This document shows positions 9,906-21,559 of a stretch of DNA of 64,000 nt, in pieces. Positions within the stretch are counted from its first letter, which is position 1. Each line of letters starts with the position of its first letter. A program made the position numbers and the translations under genes. Source of the stretch: Dryocosmus kuriphilus (taxonomy: Eukaryota > Arthropoda > Insecta > Hymenoptera > Cynipidae); NCBI GenBank assembly GCA_038277395.1, contig CM076191.1, positions 181,924,687-181,988,686 of the forward strand. The letters run 5' to 3'. The notes beneath the pieces are model-generated. The model was not told the origin of the DNA. It did no database searches and was given only the letters and a program-made list of their open reading frames with translations.

Positions 9906-10811
9906 CTTATCAAATTTGATTTTTTCATTTTATCTCAAATGATCGATAATTCTACGTCCTCACTGTACACAAAACGAGGTCATCCGATGCCCAATTCATC
10001 AATTTCGGCATATAGCTCAAAGTTAGTTGATCTAGTGTTGTCATTTCATTATCACACTTCCGATTGTTTTATTATCAACGTCGCCTCAACCTTCTAAATA
10101 TACGGAAGACATTATTAGAGTTTACCTTTCATTCCTTTTCCTCATCCATTCTTAGTTTCCTCAATCTTTTGAAATTCCAAGATGTTTTTTGATTCCTTGA
10201 CCTACCAAGTTTCGTGAAAGCAGTGACGTAATCAAGGGGCGAACAGTGGTCCGAAACAGTAATTTACTGTTCAAAAAATTCTACAGCCTTCAGTTTTTAT
10301 CCGATTTATAAAATCTTGCTTTTAGATTACAGCTAAATAAATTCTTAAGAGATCTATAAAACACGATTTTTTAATTTGTCTTTGTTGATAATTATTTATT
10401 TAACGCAAAGTGTGATAAAAAGTGCAATTTTGCAATTCTTGTTTTTCTTTTTTCTCTTCAGAAACGATTGTCAAATATCACAAAACATCCTCAATCCATG
10501 CGAGGCACTCACGGGATACAAATAGTTTGCATAATAGTTAAAATAATTGTTATAAACAAATTAAGTCGACAAATTAACAACAGAGTGGTTTGATGAACGA
10601 AATCTTTTTTTTTGGACTAAAATTCCTATATTCTATTTCTATCGCAACGTTTAATAGTAAACGTGCATAAAATATATAAAAATTATTATTGTTATAAATA
10701 ATTATCATAAAAAAGTTAATAGATTCATGCAAATTTCATCCCTTTCTCAGTTTAAATGTTTAATATGCTCATAGAAGTTGCAAGTTCTCATTATCAGTTG
10801 TCAAAATAGGA
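9906..10811. other. Decayed segment with a probable old Transib-type end
   Basis: From 10242 the sequence AACAGTGGTCCG, then TTACTGTTCA, CTACAGCCTTCAG and CCGATTT, tracks the Transib-type end at 28366 in the same order. The subterminal motif ATTGTTATAAACAAATT also occurs at about 10546, as it does in the Transib elements downstream. The partner end was not found. The rest holds no credible gene. Confidence 0.4.
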
Positions 10812-11146
10812 TAGAGTTCCGAAAACCCAAAACCTCTGATTTTCTTGGGTCTCCGTACACTTATGTATTTTTATGCACTGATTACGAAAATCATAGTGAA
10901 AATTGGTGACAAGGACGTTTTCATGGTAAAAACCATTAAAACCCCCATAAAAATTATGATTTTTTTCATTATCTCAGTAAATACGGAGAATTGTGAAAAA
11001 TGTTTCAAACAAAAGTTCTAGCTAGTATAAAAATACATCTTTTTTGTATTACGCTTTGTGATATTTTGACTCAAAATCGTGTAACTTGAGATAGGAATCA
11101 CATAGAGGGATTTTTTTTTTAATTACAGGTGAATCCTTACCGAATA
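10812..11146 (+). repeat. Dispersed repeat A, copy 3
   Basis: It matches copy 1 along its length (GTTCCGAAAACCCAAAACCT through AAAGTTCTAGCTAGTATAAA), with scattered substitutions. It directly precedes the foldback element, and repeat A resumes directly after it at 12311. Confidence 0.65.
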
Positions 11147-12309
11147 TAAGAAAATTATAGAGAGGCTAAAAAAAAATTTTGCACCTTGAAAATTTGTAAT
11201 GAATTTGGCATTTTTTGCCAAAAATATAGTTTATTCATTACCACGCACGTTAGATTTTATATTTTGTGTTCTGCGCATGTTTTTATATAGATTTTTGCAT
11301 TCCCAATCCAAATCTGATATGTAAATTGATGTAGGTCAAAATTCAAAATGGCAGGTCCAATATAGTGAATCGAAATTGCAAACACAAACGAGATTTGATT
11401 AAAAATCGTTACTCGGGGGTTTTCCGGGTCGGTAATTTCAAATACAAAGTTAAAATTAAAACATTTTAAATGATGGATCCAAAATGTCGGACCGATATTT
11501 CAAAAACAAACGCGATTTGATTAAAAATCGTTACACGGGGTTTTCCGGGTCGCCGATTTCAAATCCAAAGTCACAATTTCAAAATCCAAAATCGCGGATC
11601 CAATATAGTGGGTCGAAAATTGTAAAATAAACGCGATTTGATTAGAGGTCGTTACGTGGGGGTTTTCCGGGTCGCTAATTCCAAATTCAAGTTCAAAATT
11701 CAAAATATCGGACTCAACATGGCGAATCGAAATTTTAAAAACTAACACGATTTGACTAAAAATCATTACTCGGGGGTTTTCCAGGACGCTGATTTCAAAT
11801 CCAAACTCAAAATTTTTAAATTCAAAAAGGAGTTTGATGGGCACTTATTTTGTCTTAAAATCGCAAAAAATCGTTCAACTTTTGGTTTGAAATCAGTGAG
11901 CCAGAAAAAAACCCCCGAGTAACGATTTTTAATCAAATCGCATTTGTTTTTGAAATTTCTATCCACCATATTGGATCCGTCATTTTGAGTTTTGAAATTT
12001 TGACTTTGGATTTGAAATCAGCGACTCGGAAAACACGAGAGTAACGATTTTTAATCAAATCGCGCTTGTTTTTGAAATTTCAATCCACCATATTGAATCC
12101 GCTATTTTTTATTTTGACCAACATCAATTTACATATCAGATTTGGAGTGGACATGCAAAAATCTATATAAAAACATGTACAAAACATAAAATATAATTTC
12201 TAAGCGTGCGTGGTAATCAATAAACAATTTTTTTCCAACAGAAATGCCAACTTCATTTCAAATTTTTAAGGTAGAAAACAATTTTCTTAAACTTTCTCTA
12301 TAATTTTCC
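11147..12309. mobile_element. Foldback element with long inverted arms and internal tandem units
   Basis: The outer arms (about 11147-11345 and 12110-12309) are inverted copies, recognisable by AATTATAGAGA at the edges and ATATCAGATTTGGA inside. Between them lie about four units of roughly 120 bp on one strand (from 11395, each with GTTACTCGGGGGTTTTCCGG-like cores) and about two in inverted orientation (from about 11900). The element as a whole is therefore a large imperfect palindrome. No protein is encoded. Repeat A sequence lies on both sides. Confidence 0.75.
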
Positions 12310-12310
12310 G

Positions 12311-12395
12311 GGTGGAGTTCCAAAAACCGGAAACCTCTGATTTTCTTGGGTCTCTGTATACTTATGTATTTTGACGTGCTGATTACGAATTTTGA
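12311..12395 (+). repeat. Dispersed repeat A, copy 4 (truncated)
   Basis: It begins GGTGGAGTTCCAAAAACCGG and runs to GTGCTGATTACGAA, where it passes into a PLE remnant. Confidence 0.65.
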
Positions 12396-12484
12396 TTACG
12401 AAATTTGGACAAAAAACAAAAACGAAAAAATAATTCTTCCAAAAAAAAATCCTGAAAAAACACAAAAATAAAAATCCAGATCAT

Positions 12485-12652
12485 GATTTTGATTGGGATA
12501 ATGTTGAAGTATTGCATTGTGAAAGTAATAAGAGTAAAAGAGAATTCATGGAAATGTTATATATTAAAAAAGAAAAAGATCTTTCTATTAATATAAAAAC
12601 TGATTTGCTGAAATTAAGTAGCTCTTATGATAGCATGGTAGCTTATATTTAA
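12485..12652 (+). pseudogene. PLE endonuclease C-terminal fragment
   Basis: A 55-codon frame runs to a TAA. It includes REFMEMLYIKKE and a following NIKTDLLKLSSSY, matching the region after the GIY-YIG domain in PLE-1 (RIFVEIMYIKKENN) and PLE-3 (ILEMINILKNED). The RT and the GIY-YIG core are absent, so it is a remnant. Confidence 0.6.
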
Positions 12653-12873
12653 ATCCTTTACATTTCCATGAATTTTTCTTTTTGTTTTAGACTCAGATGT
12701 TAATTCCCTCATTCTTCATTATTGTGTCATGTTCTCCTGTTAAAAGTTTGTGATTGATATGGTTTTATTTTTCCTTTTTTGATTTGAACTCAAGTAGTAG
12801 TGCCCTTAATTATTTCAAAATCTGCTTACCTTCTCTTTTCGAAATTCGTATTTGATAAGCTAGTACGCGCATG

Positions 12874-13975
12874 CCCGTGTAGAAATTTCGAAAGCGATCT
12901 AGTGGGGCCCTCACTAGTTTCCCTCTTTTTGGTCGGGCCCTTATACGGAAAACCAGTCGGGGCCCCAGCAAGATCGTAAAGATTTTGTCAGCGTGGGCCC
13001 TACTAGACGTTCTAGTAGGGGTCTAGTGGGTATCGCCCTTGCACAGCCCTATCAAAGAAAGTGACCTACTGTGGCCGTATTCAGGTTCCCGTTAGATTGA
13101 TGATAATCATAAACCTACATATAGTTATGCATTTGGGATGATTTCAAAATATCTACGTATGTCGTCCCAAATACATCCCTAGAAATAAACATAAAACTAT
13201 GTTTGTTTATATTGCATTTTATTAACTTTTAAATAATTCTTAAAGAAAAATATAAATATTACATATCCTTAATACTGTCCTTTTTGCACATTTTTCCCTT
13301 GTTCTCGAGATCTTCCGCCATTCCAGTCCTTGGCATTAGGCAAAACATGTTTTAACTCAGATAGGAAATATATTTGTGTTATTGCTTCGCCGCTTTGATT
13401 TCAGTGGGAATTCGAAACCGCAGCTGAAAAATGTTTAATTCATTATTTAGAGAACGTAAAATAGTATAGTTAATACATAAATAAATGCTTAATTTCTAAT
13501 AAACTTACCTAGCATGCATGAACACATTCTTGTCTCCCTAAAAATTCGTGTATTTCCACATGCCTTCATGGCTACAAATTGAAGTGCAATCTTTTTGGAC
13601 AAATATCTTTTTAAAATAGTGTTGATGGTTTTTCTCACATTTTTCTTTCCATCAAAGTGAAGCGAAAGTGATGACATCTAAAAAACGACTGACACTCATG
13701 GCTCATGACAACACGACTGACACTCATGAACTTTACCAAAGAGAGGTTATGTTGCGCGCCACCTAACGGCCGAACCTGATATAACTACAAAAGTGAGGTT
13801 AGCGGGATTTCTCTAGTTGGGACCCCACTAGATACAGACAGACTCATCAAAGTAAAAAATTGCTTACTAGCATCAGATAGGGCCCTGATTTGTTCTTTCT
13901 AGACTAGAACTTCTAGTCCGCGCCACTCTGGAAACCCAGTTCAAATAGGGAAAGATAGGGAAATTTCTACACGCG
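12874..13975. mobile_element. Inverted-end element, family T, copy 1
   Basis: The ends CCCGTGTAGAAATTTC and GAAATTTCTACACGCG are inverted. The subterminal parts are dense in CTAGT/ACTAG and GGGCCC motifs (for example TTCTAGTAGGGGTCTAGTGG). Related ends occur at 15475-17361 and 17486-19849. No transposase is recognisable; a 62-codon frame near 13489 is not convincing. It inserted into the PLE-5 remnant. Confidence 0.6.
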
Positions 13976-14100
13976 TGTGTAATTGATGACTTAGTACACG
14001 CATCTGTATACAGGGTAGTACTTTCTCTAAGAAATTTTAGTTTCAGGTTAGACTTCCACTTGGTTTCTAATTTTCTAACTATTTTTTCAGGTTGAGTTGC

Positions 14101-14130
14101 CTTGATAAGGGTGTTAGAGTTACACCGAAA
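14101..14130 (+). ncRNA. Degenerate hammerhead-like core
   Basis: CTTGATAAG precedes a perfect 5-bp stem II (GGTGT with ACACC) and then CGAAA. The first box departs from CTGATGAG at two positions, including the invariant G (TAAG for TGAG), so an active ribozyme is unlikely. Confidence 0.4.
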
Positions 14131-14365
14131 GGTCGGCTTTCTTTATAATTTTTTAAAAAAATAATTTTTTTAGAATAAGAAAATTAAAAGATAAATAAAG
14201 AAAAAAGGACGAAAGAAAAAAGAGAAGGAAGGGGTTTTGGTTGGTTGCCTTCTCATTCTTTCCTCCATTTTTTTTGGGTTTCTTTTTGGTTTTTTTGTTT
14301 TTTCAGGATTTTTTTTTGAAAGAATTATTTTTTGTTTTTGCTTTTTGTCCAAATCTAATCGTATT

Positions 14366-14960
14366 TTTATTTCTTTGAAACTTTTCAGCTTCAAATAGAG
14401 AATTATTTATTTTTTAGCAATTATTTTGGACGTTAAAGTGAGATTTCCTTCTTGATCTTTTTTCAAGAATTGACTTCTTCATAAGACATTTAAAATCTTT
14501 TGAAATTTTTTGAAATCACTTGAAATCTTTGAAATCTTGATATCTGTTGTACATTCAAAAGTGGAGTAGTCAACCCTACGTTCTGCGACAAAAAAAAAGT
14601 ATCAGTAAAGATAAATTACTTTTAATATCTTTAAATCTTGCATATCTGTTGAATAAAATTGAAACGAAAATGAAATGCGCTCAAGATGAACTCGTGGTTT
14701 AATTTAATTTTTCTCTCATCTCCTCTCGACTTGCGAAATTATTTCCGCGAAGAAGGTGAGTTCCGCAGGGAAGAAAACTGCAGTTAAAGGATCTTCACGT
14801 GCTGCTTTAGTAAAATTCATTATAAAGTGGAAAGCGCGAGAATCCGAGAAAGTAGAAAATTATGGAAAATTCTGAAATACTGAAGCTACAAGATGAAAAT
14901 CTCGAATTAAACGGAAAGTCATAGAGTTTATTTACAAAGAATATTAATCTCATCTCAATT
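14366..14960. other. Unassigned AT-rich segment
   Basis: No gene, terminal repeat or tandem array was recognised. Confidence 0.4.
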
Positions 14961-15184
14961 CCCAGTGGGGAAACGTCCTAAGTCAGACCAAAAAACGTTC
15001 CAAAAACGTGCATTGTTCCAAATACGTCCTAGAAACGTTTTTGAAACATTAAACGTTTTTAGAACGTGATTTGGCCTGATGCAGGACGTTTTTTGGAAGG
15101 TTCTAAGAACGTTTTTCTACTTTTACGACCAAGAAACGTTTTTAGAACGTTTTGCTTACGTCCTCAAATTTTGCGCCCACTGGG
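14961..15184. mobile_element. Short MITE rich in AACGTTTTT
   Basis: The ends CCCAGTGGGG and GCGCCCACTGGG are inverted. The 224-bp interior contains about eight AACGTTTTT or AAAACGTT motifs in both orientations, making it strongly self-complementary. No coding sequence. Confidence 0.6.
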
Positions 15185-15474
15185 TCAGTTTTTGATGTTA
15201 TTACAAAAGACAGAGATCGGATCAACTTTTTTCGACAGATGGCTTTAAAAAAGTCGTATTAGCCGCATAAAGCTACAAAAAAGTCGCATGAAATTTCGAA
15301 GAAAGTCGAAAAAAATCGCGAAATTTTCAAAAATAATGCAAAAAATGCAGAAATTTTGATAACCCGAACGTCTTTTAGGAACAGCCCTTTTTTAAAAACG
15401 AATAGCCTGTTGTGTTCACTGGTTAATTTTGAAATTTTGTTAATTTAAAAGTTTTCAAATTGGCATATCCATTA

Positions 15475-17361
15475 CCCACGCAGAAATCGCCCCATCTGTC
15501 CCTATTTCAATTAGGGCAGTGGTCATATCCTCACTAGAATAACTGGACTAGTAAGTTCTAGTCGCAGGACCCTTTAAGGAACTGTTAAGATTTTCCATTC
15601 ATTGTCACTAGAAAAACTATGAACGTCTAGTCAGGCCCCAATCTTGTATTTTAGCCAGGTTCCAGGTGTGTCCTGGTTATGACAAAAGAACCAAAAAATT
15701 CTAGTCAGGAACCGTTTGGGTCTTAGTCAGTGTAACCCGTTTTACTAAAAAACTTAGAATTCCCACCAAAACAAAAAGGTCATAAAATTAATGTTTTAAA
15801 TATTTAAAAACACACTTAGAAATGGAATTTTTGGAATTTTTACGGCATTTTTCTTCCAAAAAGTTTAAAGTGTAATAGAGACACTGAAATATAGCTGCAC
15901 ATGCGTGCGATATTATTCTAGCTACGCTCTGAATGCTCGGAATTGTTTTATATGAACGACGTCAAATTAAATATTATTTATCAACGATGAAGAAAAAAAT
16001 GAAGAATTCGAGATCAAGGACGAATGAGGAGCAAAAAATTTCGATTGAATCAAAAATTGAACAGTGAAGAATGAAACGCTGAAAGTAATGAGGAAGAAGA
16101 TATAATGTTCACAGTGATCAAAGTGAGGTTATAAATGTTTCTGTATCAGATGTTTCTAACAATTCTCAAGATAATTAGTAAGATTATTTATAATTTACAG
16201 ATGCATGTACGATATTCAGCGATTTTTCAATCATTTGATTGATACGTAATTACCCACTTACTCTTTAAAAAAGTATGAAATAACTTTTTTATAACCCTGC
16301 ACATTTTAAAAATTTTTTATATAAAATTAAATTTGTCAACGCTGTAGACACGTGTATATTTTTTGAGAGAAGATAGAGTTCTAGATCCTTTTATATCGTG
16401 GTATATTATAAAATTCTTACCATTCTTCGATTTCCTTCAGACCAATTTTATATGAAATTACAGGCGATGTTTCCGAACTGTCCAAACTTTCATCATCAAG
16501 ACAGAATATTGGATAAGAATTTATAGAATTTTGAAAAAAACATAAATCTATGTGTGAATAATTTATAGTTGAGAGTAGATATTATAATTCTAGGCAATAA
16601 AACCTACAATCGTACCAGAGTAGACAAGATTTATTTAATTGGTAAATTCGTTATTTTGGAGCAGTTCAAATTTTTCTACATAATTAGGCGTCTTTTAGTG
16701 AATAGCAAAAAATTAATTATCCTAGTTAAAATGTTTGTAAATTAGTGTTTATGACTGTAAAATAAGTAATGATATAATATTTTTTAGCTTTTATATTACC
16801 TTTTATATTTTGAGGTTAGAATTTTTAATTATATATACCTGATAATCATACCGTAGTCACTTTTTAAATAAAATTTTTTGTTTTCTATATTTCGTACCAT
16901 TATGAATTCTGAAAGTTAGATTAAAGTCTAGAGTAAGTCGAAAAATTATGGGTATTTTAAAAAGGTGTGTCATTATTTAACCTTACAAATATAACAAATA
17001 AATTAATAATATTACTCTGATAATTATTTATTTTCAAATGAAATTTATAAAAAAAGGTTACTCTGTCAATCAAGCATCTTCCGTTACATATTGAACCAGT
17101 ATAGAATTTTACTAATTTTCCTATAGAAAATTAATTAAATTTTAATCGGGTAATAGAAAGGGTCTAGACGGGGCCCTTCCTATTGTCGGGCAATCGAAGG
17201 GTACTTTCGTTAGGGCCTGGTTAGAAGTTCTAGTTAGTGCCTGGCTAAAACAGCGTTACAGAACTAGTCAGGTCCTCTATATTTTTCCGATCAATGCCCG
17301 ACCAGAAATAGGGAAAACTAGCCAGGGCCCTACTACATCCCAATCGGAATTTCTACATGGG
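15475..17361. mobile_element. Inverted-end element, family T, copy 2
   Basis: The left end CCCACGCAGAAATCGCCCC and right end ATTTCTACATGGG are inverted. The first 150 bp match the start of copy 3 (TAGGGCAGTGGTCA, TGGACTAGTAAGTTCTAG) and the last 750 bp match the end of copy 3 (TTTTTCTACATAA, GGGCCCTACTACATCC). The centre is unique and shows no convincing gene. Possible TA duplications flank it. Confidence 0.7.
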
Positions 17362-17639
17362 TACTTACTTTAAAAGTTTTAACTTTTTGCAAATTGAAAT
17401 GCTTGTAAATTCAAAACAATAGTGCAAATTGTAATTTAAAAAAATTAATAACGTCTGAAATAAATAAACGTATTTCAAAGTTCTTCCCATGTAGAAATCG
17501 CCCCATTTGTCCTTATTTCAATTAGGGCAGTGGTCAGATCCTCACTAGAACAACTGGACTAGTAAGTTCTAGTCAGAACCCTTTAAGGAACTGTTAAGAT
17601 TTTCCATTCCTTGTCACTAGAAAAACTATAAAAAATTAT

Positions 17640-18520
17640 GAAAAACTTTAAACGATTTAAAGAGATGTAAGTAATTTTTGGAAATTTTTCAGAGATTTTC
17701 AGCCATTACAAAATATTTTAAAGGAGGTCTAGTGATCTGAAATGATTTTTAAGAATTTAAAGGTATTTACAAAAAAAATTTAATATTTTTAGAATTGTCA
17801 AATGATATAAAGATATTTCGAGCGATTATAAGGAATTTTAAAGATATTTTTAATTATTTAAAAGAATTTAAAGGGATTTTTAAAAGATTTAAAAGCATTT
17901 TAATATATTTTAAAATATTTTTACAAATTTCTGAGGATTACAAGAGAATTTTAAGTGATTTAAAGAATTTTTAAAAGATTCTAAGAGATTTATAATTATT
18001 TTAAGTAATTTTAAAGGTTTTTAAAAGAACTTAAAAGAGTTTTAGAATTTCCAAGAAACTCCAAGTCACTTTTAATGAATTTGAAGAATTTCAAGGGATT
18101 TCAAAGAAACTTTAAAAGATTTTAAGAAACTTTATGTGATTTTTGGGAATTATTAAAGATTTTAAACGATTATAAAATATTTTAGAAGACTTCAAGTGAT
18201 TTTAAATTATTTTAAAGATTCTGAAGTTACTTTAAAAATCTTTCAAAACGTTTTAATAAATTTCAAATATTTTTTCAAAATTCGAAATTATTTCAAGCGA
18301 TTTCAAGTGATTTTAAGGACTTTCAAGGAACTTCAAAGGATTTTAAATCACTTTAAACTATTTCAAGAGCCCTAAAATGATTTGAAAGAATTTAAAGGGT
18401 TTTAAAAAGATTTAAGTGTATTTTAATAGATTTTACAATATTTTTAAAAATTCCAAAGGGTTTTAAGAGATTCTAAGAGATTTTTGAAAATTTTGAAGAG
18501 ATTTTAGGGCACCTAAGAAA
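17640..18520. repeat. Degenerate short-unit AT tandem field
   Basis: Around 900 bp of loosely repeated units such as TTTTAAAGATTT, TTTCAAGTGATTTTAA and AAGAATTTTTAAAAG. No conserved period could be fixed by eye. Confidence 0.6.
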
Positions 18521-18527
18521 GATGAAC

Positions 18528-19000
18528 TTACGACCAAAAATTAATTTTCAGTATAATAACTTCATTTTTAACTAAAAGAAGACCAATTTTTAACAAAATA
18601 GTGACATTTTCGTCTAAAAAAGATGAATTCTCAAACACAAATATTATAGCTGACTTGAACCAAAAGATATTATTTTTCAACCAAAAATAGTTGAATTTTA
18701 GATAAGAAAAAAAAGAGAAGGGTTTTCGATCAAAAATATAACACCTGAATTTGCAACCAAAGTAAAATAAATTCTCAAAAAAAAAACTAAAAATAGTTGA
18801 ATTATCAACGCCCAAAAAAATTTCAAGAGAACAGTTGAATTTCCACCTAAGAAAGATGAATTTACAAAAAAATTTATTTTCAGCAAAATAACTTCATTTT
18901 TAAAAAGAAGACTAATTTTTAACAAAATAGTGGAATTTTCAACTAAAAAAGATGAATTCTCAAACGAAAATGTTATAGTTGAATTCGTATAAATGAACCA
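18528..19000. repeat. Degenerate repeat of AACTAAAAAAGATGAATTT units
   Basis: Units of about 15-35 bp recur (TTGAATTTTCAACTAAAAAA, GATGAATTCTCAAACAAAAA). They are of the same style as the array at 21880-22880. Phenylalanine-rich frames read from them on the minus strand are by-products of the repeat. Confidence 0.6.
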
Positions 19001-19130
19001 AGTTTTCCGTACTCTCAAATAAGTGGTCCGCAATGAACACTCTTTTATATTTTCTTTAAACTTTAGCATCCATTCTTTTCATATTTCAACATTATTTATT
19101 AATTTTTCATTTTCATTTAATAATTTCCAT

Positions 19131-19248
19131 GTAATGTTTTTCCTGTAATATTTTTCCTGTAATGATTTTCCTGTCACGATTCCCTGTAATTATTTTCCTA
19201 TAATCGCGAAAAAATTACAAGAAATTCATTACAGGAAAATCATTATAG
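19131..19248. repeat. Tandem and inverted TTTTCCTGTAAT motifs
   Basis: TTTTCCTGTAAT-type units repeat at 19137-19200 and are followed by the inverse ATTACAGGAAAATCATTATA at about 19222-19246, so the segment can fold into a hairpin. Confidence 0.6.
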
Positions 19249-19849
19249 GCCTATACTGATTTTCTTATCAGATGCTTCTGTAAGGGTTGATTGGTAAAAT
19301 CATTATTTTGTAGCAATTCAGATTTTTCTACATAACTAGGCGTTTGTTAGTGCATAGCATAAAATTAATTATTCTAGTTAAAATTTTTCTAAATTAGTGT
19401 TTCTGGCTGTTAAATAAGTAATGATATAATATTTTTTAACTTTTATATTACCTTTCATATTTTGTGGTTAGAATTTTTAATTATATAAACCTGATAATCA
19501 TATCGCAGTCACTTTTTAAATAAAATTTTTATTTAAAAAAAAGTTTACTTTATTAATCAAGCATCTTCCGTTCTATATTCAACCAGTATAGAATTTTATT
19601 TATTTACCTATGGAAAGGTAATTAAATATTAATCGAGTAATAGAAAGCGTCTAGACGGGGTCCTTTCTATTGTCGGTCAATTAAAGGGTACTCTCGTTAG
19701 GGACTGGTTAGAAGTTCTAGCTAGAGCATGACTAAAACAGCGTTACAGAACTAGACAGGCCCTCTCCATTTCTCCCGATCAGCGCCGAATCAGAAATAGG
19801 GAAAACTAGCCAGGGCCCTACTACATCCAAATCGCAATTTCTACATGGG

Positions 19850-20298
19850 TTGAGCTTATTTTGAGTGTAAGTTATTAAATTTCTAGAGAATCGATCGTAA
19901 AAACTTATCAGTATAATTGTGTAATTTATTTCCGGCGTTGTACAAGACGATAAAGTAGGAACAAAACAAGTTTAAATTTATCGATTTGACAAGTTTTCGA
20001 CTTTAAAATATTCAACTATTAAAGCTTGCAATTCGAGTAAATTTTAAACTTAAATTCAGAATCATTCAGTTAGAAGATGTTCAATTTTAAATGCTTTTAA
20101 TTTAAAATACTTGTCTAATTATAAAATGGTATAATTTTTTTTCACGTGCTGAATTTCAATTTCTAAGCTTTCAATATGATTTAAATTGAAACTTAGTAAC
20201 GAACTAGTGATAGAAACGGAAAAAAGTTTTTAAAAGGTCGATTAGTGACATTTTTCTTCAAAATGGCGAAAAATTTGCACGATCTAAGTCCGGAAAAA
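19850..20298. other. Unassigned AT-rich segment
   Basis: No gene or repeat boundary was recognised between family T copy 3 and the next family H copy. Confidence 0.4.
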
Positions 20299-21545
20299 TC
20301 TGCCCGCTTCGCGGGCACATCTCATCGCGCGCTTCGCCCGCCACGCTTCGCGCGAAGTGTGAGCGCGCCTACGGCGCGCGTCTGTTGGCACTCGCGCTTC
20401 GCGCTCGATAAATTATTCACCTCGCGCTACGCGCTCGGTGTTTATGCATCCTATAAACCTTTACATTAAAAATTCCAAAAGGAACTATTTTACTTAAGGC
20501 TCTATCGCCCTTAAGGAATACATTCTCATCATGACACTCGCGCTTTGCGCTCGATAATTACATTTTTCTAAAACACATTGTAGATTGGTAAAGTTTTCTT
20601 GTGATTTTCCAAATTTTCACAATACAGGATTTCGATTCTTAAAAGTAAAACGATGAGTCTTATAAATAAATTTTGTAGCTCTTTTCAAGGTGAACAATTT
20701 TGCTAATTAATATTTTCTCATATCTTGCAAAGTTTTGCGGAAAAGTGGTTTTCTTTATAATTCATAACATATTTCACGAATAACTCAAAAACTACGCGTC
20801 TGCTCAAAAAAATGATAGAAAGCAAATTTGTAGACCTTTTTAAGGCAAACAACTTTGTTTATTATCATTTTTCCGTATCTTGCATAGTTTGGCGGAAAAT
20901 TTGAAAATTTTGATTTTTAATAACGTTTTATCGATTAAAACAAAAACCGTGCATTTTAACAAAAAATGGTTAAAACAAAATTTGTAGATATTTTTGAATT
21001 GAACAACTTTATTTTCTACCAATTTTCTGTATCTTGAATACTTTGGCGGGAAACGAGAGTTTTTGAATTTTAATAGCGTTTTCTTGATTAAAACAAAAAC
21101 TGTTCATTTCATCAAAAAATGGTTAAGACAAAATTTGTAGATATTTTTGAGATGAACAATTTTACTTTCTTACATTTTTTTTGTATCTCTCATAGTTTAG
21201 CCGGAAAATGGATTTTTTGATTTTGTGAAAACAGTTTTTGATGGATAAAACCATAACCGTTCGTCAAAAACCGCTGGTTAACGAACTCGTCCTTTCTTTT
21301 TACCCCTTAAAGAAGTGTACCAAAGCGCATTCCAATCCGATTAGTCCTTCGAAAGTTATCGCGGTCACAGACAACGACGACGACAACAACAACGACGACG
21401 ACAACGACGACAACAGACAGACAGACACGGTCGCAAAAACCGTTTTTTCTGACTCAGGGGGTCTCAAAACGTGGAGATTTCATGAAATCCGCGAAAGTCA
21501 AATTTTACATAAATCTAATACCTTCTCTGATGAGAATGTAAAAAA
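20299..21545 (+). mobile_element. Family H element, copy 3 (full length)
   Basis: It has a complete head of seven hairpins (CCCGCTTCGCGGG first, 20301-20313), body units, a CGACGACAACAAC tract at about 21373-21418 and a tail ending GATGAGAATGTAAAAA. The head carries an extra CGCTTCGCGCGAAG relative to copy 1. Confidence 0.8.
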
Positions 21546-21559
21546 TTCTAATTTTTTTT

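Larger units (their letters stand above)
12396..14365 (+). mobile_element. Penelope-like element remnant (PLE-5)
   Basis: It holds the very end of a GIY-YIG endonuclease frame (12485-12652), a degenerate hammerhead-like core (about 14101-14130) and a roughly 60-bp inverted repeat linking 12405-12470 with 14290-14355 (AAAAAAAAATCCTGAAAAAA and its inverse). It is interrupted by the inverted-end element at 12874-13975. The combination fits a PLE 3' end with an inverted pseudo-LTR, heavily decayed. Confidence 0.55.
17486..19849. mobile_element. Inverted-end element, family T, copy 3 (repeat-expanded)
   Basis: It begins CCCATGTAGAAATCGCCCC and ends CAATTTCTACATGGG. Its two ends are homologous to copy 2, but the centre (about 17640-19000) is replaced by two degenerate AT-rich repeat fields. 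The larger size is therefore repeat expansion rather than genes. Confidence 0.7.
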
